From Paenibacillus sp. (GTDB lineage Bacteria > Bacillota > Bacilli > Paenibacillales > NBRC-103111): a stretch of DNA of 64,000 bases. Below are positions 8,183 through 16,171 of the stretch, one piece after another. The translations under genes and the position numbers were made by a program. Location of the stretch: contig JAPSLM010000003.1 of the NCBI GenBank assembly GCA_031180825.1, forward strand, positions 124,001 to 188,000, written 5' to 3'. The notes beneath the pieces are model-generated. The model made no database searches, had not been told where the DNA came from, and saw nothing but the letters and a program-made list of their open reading frames with translations. Numbering within the stretch: position 1 is the first letter of the stretch; every line of letters begins with the position of its first letter.

Positions 8183-8797
8183 TTAAATCATCGCTTCGGG
8201 GTCGAGCAGCGTACGCAGCCTGCCTGCCAGTTCTCCGCTGAAGCGGTTGCGGGCAATCAGATCATCGAGAGCCTGCCTGTGGCGCTCGGGCTCCTGGACT
8301 CGGCACTGCCTTGCAATGGCCTCAAAACGGTCCGGGCGGTCCCGCAGCACGTTAAACACCAACTCATGAGCCAGCGGCATCAACCGGACAGTTTCCTTCT
8401 CGCCATACGGAACAGCAGGCGCATGCGTGGCCGCCAAATATTCGGCTTCCACACGATATTCGCTGTCCATCGCGCTTACCTCAAAAGCACCGACCAGCTC
8501 CACCTTGACGCCGTTCATTTCATAATGGCTGAGAATCGACCGGTAAATGGACGTTTCGCTCTCCGTCTGATCGTCGATGGCAAACCGCCGAAGCGCTCTA
8601 TGAAGAGCCTCCGCATGCCGCCGGTCAACGTAAAGATCCAAATCGCGGGGACGCGCATCCAGCTGCACGCCCTGCAGCAGCAGTCCGGTGCTGCCGCCGA
8701 CCAGCCAGATCGATTCGCAATTCCGGGTATGTACAGCGATCTCGGTAAAAATCTCTTTAAGCGGTTCCGGCACCGCCTGATGTTGTCGGGTGTTCAT
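8183..8797 (-). CDS. Nucleotidyltransferase-fold protein
   Basis: A 204-residue protein of the nucleotidyltransferase superfamily. WLVGGSTGLLLQGVQLDARPRDLDLYV at about 31-57 shows the GGS motif followed by D-x-D (RDLDLYV), and VKVELVG near 100 offers the third acidic residue. Family members include MNT/HepT-type antitoxins, tRNA nucleotidyltransferases and small-molecule adenylyltransferases. I see no partner HEPN domain gene, so it does not look like a toxin-antitoxin pair. The substrate is unknown. Its ribosome binding site is weak (AGGATGATAAG). It sits between two ferredoxin genes on the same strand. Confidence 0.7.
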   Translation of the reverse strand: MNTRQHQAVPEPLKEIFTEIAVHTRNCESIWLVGGSTGLLLQGVQLDARPRDLDLYVDRRHAEALHRALRRFAIDDQTESETSIYRSILSHYEMNGVKVELVGAFEVSAMDSEYRVEAEYLAATHAPAVPYGEKETVRLMPLAHELVFNVLRDRPDRFEAIARQCRVQEPERHRQALDDLIARNRFSGELAGRLRTLLDPEAMI

Positions 8798-8824
8798 CTT
8801 ATCATCCTATGCTATGCAAAATGG

Positions 8825-9121
8825 TCAAAAATAAGGTTTATGCGCAACCGCAATCGCGCCCTCGTCGCTTACTACTTTCGCCTGACAGCCCAGCCGAAAG
8901 CCTTGTTCCAGCTCTTCCGGCTCCAAATTGTCCAGCTCCTCGTCCGTCGGAGCGTTCAAATATTCCATGCCCTCGCTGACTTGACAGCGGCAGCGGGAGC
9001 AGGTGCCCCGCATGCAGGAGAATCCCCAGTCCACTTCGGCTTTCAGCGCCAGATCCAGAATCGTGAACCCGGTGACCGGTTCGATTGATTTCGTTGTTCT
9101 GCGTCCTTTTAAGGTAACCAT
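8825..9121 (-). CDS. 2Fe-2S ferredoxin (second copy, divergent)
   Basis: A 98-residue ferredoxin with ligands Cys36, Cys41, Cys44 (C-x4-C-x2-C, in GFSCMRGTCSRCRC) and Cys79 (FRLGCQAKVVS). An extra Cys46 follows directly. The linker is strongly acidic (DEELDNLEPEELEQ), typical of a docking surface. It differs enough from the ferredoxin at 7825-8166 that recent duplication is unlikely. The start is MVTLKGRRTTK with AAGGAGATTGGCTGTTTAC upstream. It lies three genes from spoIVA, between a nucleotidyltransferase gene and the YphE gene. Confidence 0.88.
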   Translation of the reverse strand: MVTLKGRRTTKSIEPVTGFTILDLALKAEVDWGFSCMRGTCSRCRCQVSEGMEYLNAPTDEELDNLEPEELEQGFRLGCQAKVVSDEGAIAVAHKPYF

Positions 9122-9138
9122 GTAAACAGCCAATCTCC

Positions 9139-9318
9139 TTATAATAGGGATACGATCATATAAATAAAGATCGGGATAAACATCAAGAACGCGATCAGCG
9201 ACAGCACAAACCGAACAAAGCCCGTCGTTTTGTTTCTCGCGAACGTTATCAGCAGCGAAGCAAGAACCATGAGACCGATCGCAATAAAGGATGCCCACAT
9301 TTTGTCCAACGGCGACAT
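9139..9318 (-). CDS. yphE: YphE-type small membrane protein (DUF2768)
   Basis: A 59-residue protein with two hydrophobic segments, about 8-26 and 35-57, linked by a short basic loop (ARNKTTGF). It fits DUF2768, whose Bacillus member YphE lies between yphF and gpsA. The position is the same here except for the inserted ferredoxin block and a SpoVIF-like gene. The start MSPLDKMWAS follows AGGGGTTGGAAA. Function is unknown. Confidence 0.7.
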   Translation of the reverse strand: MSPLDKMWASFIAIGLMVLASLLITFARNKTTGFVRFVLSLIAFLMFIPIFIYMIVSLL

Positions 9319-9368
9319 AATAAATTTCCAACCCCTAGCGTTTGTAACGTGATTGTCTCCATCATAAC

Positions 9369-9437
9369 ATAACAAAAGCTTCTTATCGAAGCCTTTTCGA
9401 CGAAGATACATTCGTGTCTTAGCGGAAGCTTTTCTTG
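9369..9437. repeat. 69-bp structured repeat, copy 1
   Basis: Identical over 69 bases to 9487-9555, with a period of 118. Its ends AAAAGCTTC and GAAGCTTTT pair, as does an inner ACGAA/TTCGT, so each copy folds as a long branched hairpin. On the minus strand the hairpin ends in CTTTTGTTAT, terminator-like. Confidence 0.85.
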
Positions 9438-9486
9438 AAATGATAAAATGGTTCAGCTCCGCTGAAAACTTATGCATTCTATCATT

Positions 9487-9555
9487 ATAACAAAAGCTTC
9501 TTATCGAAGCCTTTTCGACGAAGATACATTCGTGTCTTAGCGGAAGCTTTTCTTG
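9487..9555. repeat. 69-bp structured repeat, copy 2
   Basis: Second perfect copy of the repeat at 9369-9437, in the same orientation. The 49-base spacer has its own inverted ends, AATGATA and TATCATT. Both copies lie in the gap between the SpoVIF-like and YphE-like genes. Confidence 0.85.
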
Positions 9556-9668
9556 CGAGCAGAAAGCTTACGCTTCCCGCTTTCGTAGTTAAACTTTGTA
9601 TGCTCCAAAAAAAAGCACAAGCGCGCTTGACCGGCGGCTCATGCCATAAAACTGTTAAAAATATCGCC

Positions 9669-9947
9669 TTACTTCTTCATGATCATCTTCATGAGCTGTT
9701 CCAAGTTGTTCGTGTTCACTTTGCTGCTTTTAATGGCTTGGATCAGCTCTTTCGTCGTTTGATCCGAAACGGGAACATTGACAAGGCCCGCAACTTGCTT
9801 AATCAGCTGCCGCAGCTGCGCGTCGCTCTGCAGCGTGGACGGCTTTACCCCGTTCGCGAGTTTGTATATATCTTTCTCGGAAACGTTTTTGCCGGTTTTT
9901 TTCTTAACCACATTGAGCACATCTTTCGGCATGTTTTTATCCGCCAT
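9669..9947 (-). CDS. spoVIF: Stage VI sporulation protein F-like
   Basis: A 92-residue soluble helical protein: MADKNMPKDVLNVVKKKTGKN, a middle with SEKDIYKLANGV, and LRQLIKQVAGLVNVPVSDQTTKELIQAIK. This matches the SpoVIF family, which in Bacillus acts late in the mother cell and supports GerE-dependent coat gene expression. The C-terminus is very methionine- and lysine-rich (LMKMIMKK). GGGGAGGGAGCAACA precedes the ATG. A sigma-K type promoter lies 43 bases upstream, fitting a late mother-cell role. It is in a gpsA-yphE gap where Bacillus has no such gene. Confidence 0.7.
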   Translation of the reverse strand: MADKNMPKDVLNVVKKKTGKNVSEKDIYKLANGVKPSTLQSDAQLRQLIKQVAGLVNVPVSDQTTKELIQAIKSSKVNTNNLEQLMKMIMKK

Positions 9948-9989
9948 TGTTGCTCCCTCCCCAGACTGATTATGCGATAAAGCCTGAGG

Positions 9990-10017
9990 TAGTATATGTG
10001 GAAAAGTGGCCGAAGGT
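9990..10017 (-). promoter_or_regulatory. Sigma-K promoter for the spoVIF-like gene
   Basis: Minus strand AC, 17 bases, CATATACTA; the sigma-K consensus is AC, 16-17 bases, CATAnnnTA. Confidence 0.55.
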
Positions 10018-10031
10018 AATAGGCGTTTGCC

Positions 10032-11081
10032 TTAACGAAGCCAACCATTCCGAGAAACGTCGGCGATTTCTTCGATTTCGTGCCGCGGCCCCCGTCCCAT
10101 CAAATGCTCCACGGCCGTTTTCGGGTTTTTACCGTCAAACAAGACGTGGTAGAGCTGTTCCGTGATCGGCATCGATATTTCGTAATTGAGGGACAAGTTA
10201 TAGGCGGCCTGCGTCGTTTTGACGCCCTCTACGACCATTCCCATCCGCTGAAGCACCTCTTCCAGCGAATGCCCCTGCGCCAGCATCGATCCGGCCCGCC
10301 AATTGCGGCTGTGCCTGCTCGTACAAGTAACCACCAAATCGCCGATTCCGGCCAATCCCGCAAACGTCAACGGGCTTCCCCCCATCGCCGTTCCAAGTCT
10401 TGCGATCTCGGCAAGTCCCCGGGTAAGCAGAGCGGCTTTGGCGTTATCTCCAAAATTCAGTCCGTCGCTGAGGCCTGCGCCAAGCGCGATAATATTTTTC
10501 AGCGCGCCGCCGACCTCGACCCCAATAACGTCGGGATTCGTGTATACGCGAAAATACGGGTTGATCAGCAGATCCTGCGCCCGCTCGGCGGCTTCTTTGT
10601 CCAGCGAAGCAACGACGACCGTAGTCGGGCATTGCCGGATGACCTCTTCCGCATGGCTTGGCCCGGACAAGACGACCAGCCGGTTCGCATCGTAAGACGG
10701 CAGTTCTTCCGCCAGAACCTCGCTCATGCGCTTCAGGCTGCCCGCTTCGAATCCTTTGGTTGCGTGCACCAGAAGCGAATCGGGACTCAAATGCGGTTGA
10801 AGCTGAACGGCGATATCCCGCATGGCCGATGACGGCGCCACAACCACGACGGCTTCCGCCTCTTTTACGGCTTCTTCCATCGAATCGGTCGCACGAATCC
10901 GCGAGGATAACTGAACCTCGGGCAAAAACCGGCTGTTGCGGTGCTCCTCGTTAATCTCCCGTACCTGATCGCGATTGCGGGACCACAGCAGCACGTCGCG
11001 GCCGTTGTCCGCCAGCACCGAGGCAATGGCCGTTCCCCAACTTCCCGCTACCAGCACGGCGGTTTTTCCGGAAACCGGCAT
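10032..11081 (-). CDS. gpsA: Glycerol-3-phosphate dehydrogenase [NAD(P)+]
   Basis: Reduces dihydroxyacetone phosphate to sn-glycerol 3-phosphate, the backbone for phospholipids. It is 349 residues and colinear with Bacillus GpsA: VVLSGPSHAEEV, the substrate-binding GVEVGGALKNIIALGAG with catalytic Lys, and CTSRHSRNWRAG are intact. The dinucleotide-binding loop is odd: it reads VAGSWG at 11-16 where the family has GAGSWG, so the first glycine is Val11 (codon GTA, one base from GGA). The start follows GGAGGTGTTCGTTC. It is followed upstream by plsY, which uses the product. Confidence 0.95.
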   Translation of the reverse strand: MPVSGKTAVLVAGSWGTAIASVLADNGRDVLLWSRNRDQVREINEEHRNSRFLPEVQLSSRIRATDSMEEAVKEAEAVVVVAPSSAMRDIAVQLQPHLSPDSLLVHATKGFEAGSLKRMSEVLAEELPSYDANRLVVLSGPSHAEEVIRQCPTTVVVASLDKEAAERAQDLLINPYFRVYTNPDVIGVEVGGALKNIIALGAGLSDGLNFGDNAKAALLTRGLAEIARLGTAMGGSPLTFAGLAGIGDLVVTCTSRHSRNWRAGSMLAQGHSLEEVLQRMGMVVEGVKTTQAAYNLSLNYEISMPITEQLYHVLFDGKNPKTAVEHLMGRGPRHEIEEIADVSRNGWLR

Positions 11082-11105
11082 GAACGAACACCTCCGTCGA
11101 TTTCG

Positions 11106-11708
11106 TCAAGCTTGCTTATTGGCACCAAGCTTGTTCTCTTGTCCTTTTAACAGCTTCACGATATTGCTCCGGTGCTTGACCCAAGCAAATACGAATAGAA
11201 GCAGACTGAGCGCGAAAATTTCCCTGGAATCGATCATAAACCATATCAAGATCGGCAAAAGTGCGGTAAATAAAAGCGATCCCAGAGAAACGTAACGCGT
11301 GATCGCGATAGAAACAATAGCAACAATCCCTGCAATAAGCGAAGGCAAAAAGGCAAGCGTCGCCATCACGCCGATCGTTGTCGCAATGCCCTTGCCTCCC
11401 CGAAACCCGAAAAAGACGGGCCAATTGTGCCCCACGATGACGCTGATGCCCGCGAGCACTTCAAACAGCGGATCGCCGCCGCTCAACCACGTGCCGATCC
11501 AGACGGCCGCCACGCCCTTCAATACATCCAGGAGCAGCACTGCGATGCCCGGCCCTTTGCCGAGCACCCGCAGCGTATTCGTGGCCCCCGCGTTTCCGCT
11601 TCCGTGTTCGCGGATATCGATGCCTTTCAGCAGCTTGCCGGCCAAATAACTAAAGCTGATTGAGCCGAGCAAATAACCGATTAAGAGTGAGAGCAAGCTA
11701 GTCAACAC
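11106..11708 (-). CDS. plsY: Acyl-phosphate:glycerol-3-phosphate acyltransferase
   Basis: The membrane enzyme that puts the first acyl chain on glycerol 3-phosphate from acyl-phosphate. It has 200 residues and about five membrane segments. The family motifs are HGSGNAGATNTLRVLGK (35-51), GHNWPVFFGFRGGKGIATTIGV (residues ~93-114) and a final basic stretch. Translation starts at GTG, with GGGGAGAACC upstream. It lies between der and gpsA, and GpsA supplies its acceptor; der-plsY-gpsA is a common Bacillales order in this family. Confidence 0.95.
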   Translation of the reverse strand: MLTSLLSLLIGYLLGSISFSYLAGKLLKGIDIREHGSGNAGATNTLRVLGKGPGIAVLLLDVLKGVAAVWIGTWLSGGDPLFEVLAGISVIVGHNWPVFFGFRGGKGIATTIGVMATLAFLPSLIAGIVAIVSIAITRYVSLGSLLFTALLPILIWFMIDSREIFALSLLLFVFAWVKHRSNIVKLLKGQENKLGANKQA

Positions 11709-11717
11709 GGTTCTCCC

Positions 11718-13040
11718 CTATTCGTCGTCCGATTTGCGCCGCGTAAACATGCGTAGAGGAGTGCCCTCGAAACCGAACGCGCCGCGAATTTTATTTTCCA
11801 AGTATCGCTGATAGGAGAAATGCATCAGCTCCGGGTCGTTGACAAAGAAAATGATGGTCGGAGGCTTGACCGCCACCTGCGTCGCATAGTTGATCCGCAG
11901 TCGCTTCCCTTTGTCCGTCGGCGGAGGGTTGATGGCCACGGCATCGGACACGACGTCGTTCAGCACGTGCGTCGCCACGCGCGCCGCATGCTGCTCGGCC
12001 ACATTGTTTACTACCGGGAACAGTTTATGCAGCCGCTGCTTCGTCTTGGCCGACAAAAACACGACGGGCGCATAGGTCATAAACAAAAAATGGTCGCGGA
12101 TTTTTTGCGTAAATTGATGCATCGTTTTATCGTCTTTGTCCACAATATCCCACTTGTTCACGACAAAAATAGCCGCTTTGCCCGCTTCATGCGCATATCC
12201 GGCAACATGCTTATCTTGCTCGATGATCCCTTCCTCGCCGTCAATGACGACGAGCACGACATCCGCCCGCTCGATCGCCTTCATGGCGCGCATGACGCTG
12301 TACTTTTCCGTCGTCTCGTATACTTTGCCGCGCTTGCGCATTCCTGCCGTATCGATGATGACGTACTTTTGCCCGTCCTTCTCAAACGGCGTATCGATCG
12401 CGTCGCGCGTCGTTCCGGCCACATTGCTGACGATGACGCGCTCCTCCCCCAGGATGGCGTTAACGAGCGACGATTTCCCGACGTTCGGACGGCCGATCAA
12501 AGCGACCTTGATGACATCCTCGCCGTACTCCTCTTCGCTCTTGTCCGGAAAATGCTTGATTACTTCGTCAAGAAGGTCGCCGATTCCCGTCCCGTGAGAG
12601 CCGGAGATGCCGACAACTTCACCGAACCCAAGGCTGTAAAACTCGTAAATATCGTCCATCCGTTTCAGATTGTCCACTTTGTTGACGGCTACGATCACCG
12701 GTTTTTTCGCCCGGAACAGCATTTCCGCGACTTCGCTGTCCGCCGGCGTAATGCCCGCTTTGGCATCCACCATAAACACGATGACGTCCGCTTCCTCGAT
12801 GGCAAGCTCCGCTTGAACGCGTACGGACTTCATGATCTGATCTTCCCCGTCGATTTCAATCCCGCCGGTATCGATGACGCTGAACTCGGTGTCCAGCCAC
12901 TCTCCCCTGCCGTACAGCCGGTCCCGGGTAACCCCGGGTTTATCTTCCACAATAGCCAGCTTATCGCCGATAATACGGTTAAATACCGTAGATTTGCCCA
13001 CGTTCGGACGGCCGACAATCGCTATGATTGGTCTTGCCAT
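11718..13040 (-). CDS. der: Ribosome biogenesis GTPase Der
   Basis: An essential double-GTPase required for assembly of the 50S ribosomal subunit. It has 440 residues. Two G domains in tandem have P-loops GRPNVGKS at 10-17 and 183-190, followed by NKVD and NKWD guanine-specificity motifs, and then a C-terminal KH-like domain that contacts rRNA, ending in TRRKSDDE. The start [10 protein letters not shown] has AAGAAGGG at about ten bases, better than the ATG three codons earlier. Downstream genes plsY and gpsA follow within 10-25 bases. Confidence 0.97.
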   Translation of the reverse strand: MARPIIAIVGRPNVGKSTVFNRIIGDKLAIVEDKPGVTRDRLYGRGEWLDTEFSVIDTGGIEIDGEDQIMKSVRVQAELAIEEADVIVFMVDAKAGITPADSEVAEMLFRAKKPVIVAVNKVDNLKRMDDIYEFYSLGFGEVVGISGSHGTGIGDLLDEVIKHFPDKSEEEYGEDVIKVALIGRPNVGKSSLVNAILGEERVIVSNVAGTTRDAIDTPFEKDGQKYVIIDTAGMRKRGKVYETTEKYSVMRAMKAIERADVVLVVIDGEEGIIEQDKHVAGYAHEAGKAAIFVVNKWDIVDKDDKTMHQFTQKIRDHFLFMTYAPVVFLSAKTKQRLHKLFPVVNNVAEQHAARVATHVLNDVVSDAVAINPPPTDKGKRLRINYATQVAVKPPTIIFFVNDPELMHFSYQRYLENKIRGAFGFEGTPLRMFTRRKSDDE

Positions 13041-13217
13041 GCGCTTCATTCCCTTCTTCGACTACCGCAATGTTGCTTCAGGTCTCCCTCGGTCCGATCG
13101 GCCGGGGGCGTTATGTACAAAGACAAGCCTGTTTTCAAGGCTTGCAAGCTCTGATATTATATCAAAATCGACTTCACAAGTAAATGAACGAAACGTTAGC
13201 GGCTTGCCTGCCCGCCC

Positions 13218-13400
13218 TCAATGCCTTACTAAAATCACGATCCCGTTCTCCAGATCGTGAGCCGCCGCATCCAATATTTTTTCCAGCTTAAAAGCTACCT
13301 GCTGCTGATGATTGGCGTCGTCCGCAATAAAGATGGGAGCTCCGCCCGCCACCGTTTGCCGGTTGGCTTCCGTCGCCACGACCGCCATAATTTGTCCCAT
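13218..13400 (-). CDS. Capping complex subunit for YIEGIA
   Basis: A 60-residue protein directly downstream of the YIEGIA gene, five bases apart. MGQIMAVVATEANRQTVAGG, ADDANHQQQVAFKLEKIL and HDLENGIVILVRH match the small partner annotated as capping complex subunit for YIEGIA. The two are thought to act together in spore-envelope assembly, but the biochemical role is not established. GGGAGGATAGCGCGT precedes its ATG. It is probably cotranscribed with the YIEGIA and YphA genes. Confidence 0.75.
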   Translation of the reverse strand: MGQIMAVVATEANRQTVAGGAPIFIADDANHQQQVAFKLEKILDAAAHDLENGIVILVRH

Positions 13401-13405
13401 ACGCG

Positions 13406-14359
13406 CTATCCTCCCGCCTTTCCGCCGGTTTGCACGTCCGCTTCGGTCGGCATCCGCACCGCACTTTCCAGTACCGGCGAGTTCATCGCCACTTGGCGGG
13501 CTTTCTCCGGATCGGGCTCCTGCGGAAGCAGCAGCACCGCAAGCCTCCCGTCATTCATATCCAGCTTGGCCAATGGAACAAGGGCCGGTTCGCCTTCATC
13601 ACGATAGACGCCCATTATCGTTGACACGTCATGCAGCAGCGCCTGACGCTGTCCCGGGTTAGCCAAGGTAACCCTTGCATTTTTATTTTTGGGCGCAAGC
13701 ACAAGACCGATGGCTTTTTTCCGGATGACGTTTTGCGTATCGCTTAATCCTACGTTCATAATATAGATGTCGTCTACAAACAGATTGGGTCCATCCAGCC
13801 GCACTTGGCCGATGTTTACATTTGCAATGCGGGACAAGGTTTTGCCCGTCTTAAACATATTGGTCACCAGAATGGCCGCAAGGCCGGCCGCAATCCCCCA
13901 ATACCACGGAAACACGATACCGAAGAACGCCGTGACGAACGCGGTAAATATGACTAAATAGTTGCGGCCTTCAAATACCATCGCAATCCCTTCGATATAG
14001 GTCGCTCCCCGCGGCACCAGCTCCAGACTATCGATCTTGCTCAGCGTCTGGCGTTCCATGTTGCGGACGTCCCGGAACTGCTGCGCCGCCATAGCCAAAA
14101 ACGTCATGGCCGTATAGTTCTTGTCCAGCAGCGAAGGGACAGCGACCGATCCGAGCCCTGCCGCAATGACGCCCAAGGAAAGATGAATGATTTTGCCGTG
14201 AGGATAAGTCGGATATTGCCGGTAATCGGTCCGCAGCATTGTCAGCCGAGCCAGCATGCCGAACAATACCCCCAGTATGATTCCTACGGTATATTTTTGC
14301 TCCACCAGCCAAGCCCACACGCCGATCGTGTCTCCTTCCTTATTGAGCAAAAGCGTCAA
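13406..14359 (-). CDS. seaA: YIEGIA-family sporulation membrane protein
   Basis: A 317-residue multi-pass membrane protein that contains the name-giving motif YIEGIA at 121-126. The N-terminal half has at least four hydrophobic segments; the C-terminal ~130 residues are soluble. Bacillus YphB, also called SeaA, sits at the same place next to yphA and der and contributes to spore-envelope assembly; I take this as its orthologue. Translation starts at TTG, which overlaps the TGA stop of the YphA gene, so the two are translationally coupled. Its small partner follows. Confidence 0.75.
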   Translation of the reverse strand: MTLLLNKEGDTIGVWAWLVEQKYTVGIILGVLFGMLARLTMLRTDYRQYPTYPHGKIIHLSLGVIAAGLGSVAVPSLLDKNYTAMTFLAMAAQQFRDVRNMERQTLSKIDSLELVPRGATYIEGIAMVFEGRNYLVIFTAFVTAFFGIVFPWYWGIAAGLAAILVTNMFKTGKTLSRIANVNIGQVRLDGPNLFVDDIYIMNVGLSDTQNVIRKKAIGLVLAPKNKNARVTLANPGQRQALLHDVSTIMGVYRDEGEPALVPLAKLDMNDGRLAVLLLPQEPDPEKARQVAMNSPVLESAVRMPTEADVQTGGKAGG

Positions 14360-15003
14360 TCGTTCTCCGGCTCTCTCTCCGTCCTAATTTTTTGCCGTAC
14401 ACGCTTTAATGCCAGCTTGGTCCCCGCAACCATTCCTTCCAGCAGCAGGGAGCAGCCACGGGCCGCAAAAGCCGTCAGCCACCATTCGTCTTGAAATTCC
14501 GGTTGCCCGAGCGTTATCGCCATCTGCTCCCGGTGCGCATAAGCAGACATGACATCCCCGATCAGCAGTCCAAGCGACAGCCCGGCGATCTGCAGAGGCG
14601 GCCAACGGAGCAGCGCCGCCGCCAATAAACCGACGCTTGCGGCAACAGTCCATTCCGAACTGAACCAGATAAGCGCAGGCATCAAATGAAGCGTCTCTTT
14701 CTGGAAGAAATATGCCGATCCGAGCAGCAAGGCGATGGAGAGCAAATGAAACCGGTACAAAAAGCTCGGAGTTCGAATCAGTCCCCCAATCGAAACAGCC
14801 AGCAGCAGCAAAGTGCAGCCATATACCCGTATCCCGCTCCAATGCGCGTTCCACCGCATAAGCAAGACCCAAAGCATAAAAAAAAGAAGTAGACTCATAG
14901 GAGTAATACCTCTTAATATGACGTTCTTCCAGCCACTGGCGAACAAAATCAGCGCAACGACGATTAGCAATAAAGACACGTAACCCGCATTCATTCGTCT
15001 CAC
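14356..15003 (-). CDS. yphA: YphA-type membrane protein
   Basis: A 215-residue protein of mostly hydrophobic segments (at least six), ending in a basic, acidic mixed tail KIRTEREPEND. It matches YphA by length, hydrophobicity and position beside the YIEGIA gene and fni. The function is unknown. The track start is GTG at 15003; MNAGYVS three codons later (14994) is possible too, and neither has a strong ribosome binding site. It overlaps the next gene by four bases. Confidence 0.65.
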   Translation of the reverse strand: MRRMNAGYVSLLLIVVALILFASGWKNVILRGITPMSLLLFFMLWVLLMRWNAHWSGIRVYGCTLLLLAVSIGGLIRTPSFLYRFHLLSIALLLGSAYFFQKETLHLMPALIWFSSEWTVAASVGLLAAALLRWPPLQIAGLSLGLLIGDVMSAYAHREQMAITLGQPEFQDEWWLTAFAARGCSLLLEGMVAGTKLALKRVRQKIRTEREPEND

Positions 15004-15061
15004 CCGCAGAAAAAGCTTGTTCCTCTTTTTCCTTAGTATGGCTTTCTTTATTTAGTTTTAG

Positions 15062-16138
15062 TCAATCCATAGCATAACCTGACCGCCTTGCATAGGCGGA
15101 AGTATCGATTCCCCGGGCCAAGCACCATTCCGCCGTTTCCGACGTTATGACGACAGGCAGTTCATGCAAAGCTTCAATTCGGGAAGCCCCCAATGCCGTC
15201 ATCAGCAACCGCAGTTCACGATGCCATGACTTGATTTGCCCGATCAGCGCGTCGGTCCCCGATGTACGCAGCACTCGCAGCATGACTCCGGCCATCCCGA
15301 CCGCCGCAGCTCCGAGGGTCAAAGCTTTGCAAATCTCAAGCGCTCCCGTAATACCGCCTGTCGCCACGACGGCCACATCCGGCCGGTTCATACGACGCTT
15401 CGCCTCCAATACTTCCAACAGGGCGATGCTGGTTTTGCAGCCCCAATCGTTAAGCCAGTCCATCGGCAAATCGCGCCGGGCATTCTCGATAGCGGCGAAA
15501 TTGGTGCCTCCCGCGCCGCCGACATCGATACATCCGACCCCGCAGCCGATCAGCTTCTCGGCGCTCTCCCGCGCCATCCCGAAGCCTACCTCCTTGACGA
15601 TAACAGGAACGCCTACCCGTTCGACGATCGTCCGGATTCGCTCGAGCATTCCCCGGAAATCCCGATCCCCTTCAGGCATGATAAGCTCCTGCATCACATT
15701 CAGGTGAATCTGAAGCCCGTCGGCCTGCAGCATATCCACCGCTCTTAACGCTTGCTCCAGCGTCGCTTCGCTGCCAAGATTGCCGAAGATGATGCCGTTC
15801 GGGTTGGTCTTTCTTACGATACGGTAGCTTGCGGCCGTCTCCGGATTTTTGATGGCCGCCATCTGCGAGCCTACTGCCATGGCCAGCCCCGTCTCCCGGG
15901 CGGCCACGGCAAGCTCCCGGTTAATTTCTTCGGTCTCGCGGGCTCCTCCGGTCATCGCATTAATAACAATCGGCGAGCTCAATAGGAGTTCGCCGATTCG
16001 GGTATGCAGTGCTATGGATTCCGAAGAAATGCCGGGGAGACAATTATGGACCAGCTTAACGTCGCGGAAGCCCTGCTCGCCGCTTTGTCCAAGCTGGAGT
16101 GCATGATGAACATGCTCCATTTTTCGCGGTATGCGCAC
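15062..16138 (-). CDS. fni: Isopentenyl-diphosphate delta-isomerase, type 2
   Basis: The FMN- and NADPH-dependent enzyme that interconverts IPP and DMAPP. It has 358 residues in a TIM-barrel fold: INAMTGGARETEEINRELA near 58-76, a GSQMAAI loop, a conserved QIHLNVMQELIMPEGDRDF with active-site Glu, and VDVGGAGGTNFAAIE for FMN binding. Translation starts at GTG with AAGAGGAATCAGG upstream; the N-terminus then aligns with Bacillus Fni (RKMEHVHHALQLGQ). In Bacillus fni is also next to ypfD and yphA. It feeds the prenyl chain synthesis that HepS/HepT carries out. Confidence 0.95.
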   Translation of the reverse strand: MRIPRKMEHVHHALQLGQSGEQGFRDVKLVHNCLPGISSESIALHTRIGELLLSSPIVINAMTGGARETEEINRELAVAARETGLAMAVGSQMAAIKNPETAASYRIVRKTNPNGIIFGNLGSEATLEQALRAVDMLQADGLQIHLNVMQELIMPEGDRDFRGMLERIRTIVERVGVPVIVKEVGFGMARESAEKLIGCGVGCIDVGGAGGTNFAAIENARRDLPMDWLNDWGCKTSIALLEVLEAKRRMNRPDVAVVATGGITGALEICKALTLGAAAVGMAGVMLRVLRTSGTDALIGQIKSWHRELRLLMTALGASRIEALHELPVVITSETAEWCLARGIDTSAYARRSGYAMD

Positions 16139-16171
16139 CCCTGATTCCTCTTTTCGTCTATAAACAGCGGT

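Noticed and set aside
9369..9555. CRISPR reading of the 69-bp repeats
   Set aside because: Only two copies, no cas genes, and each copy is a long branched hairpin.
11820..13154. A 444-residue frame on the plus strand
   Set aside because: Antisense to der, with no ribosome binding site and a composition typical of a shadow frame.
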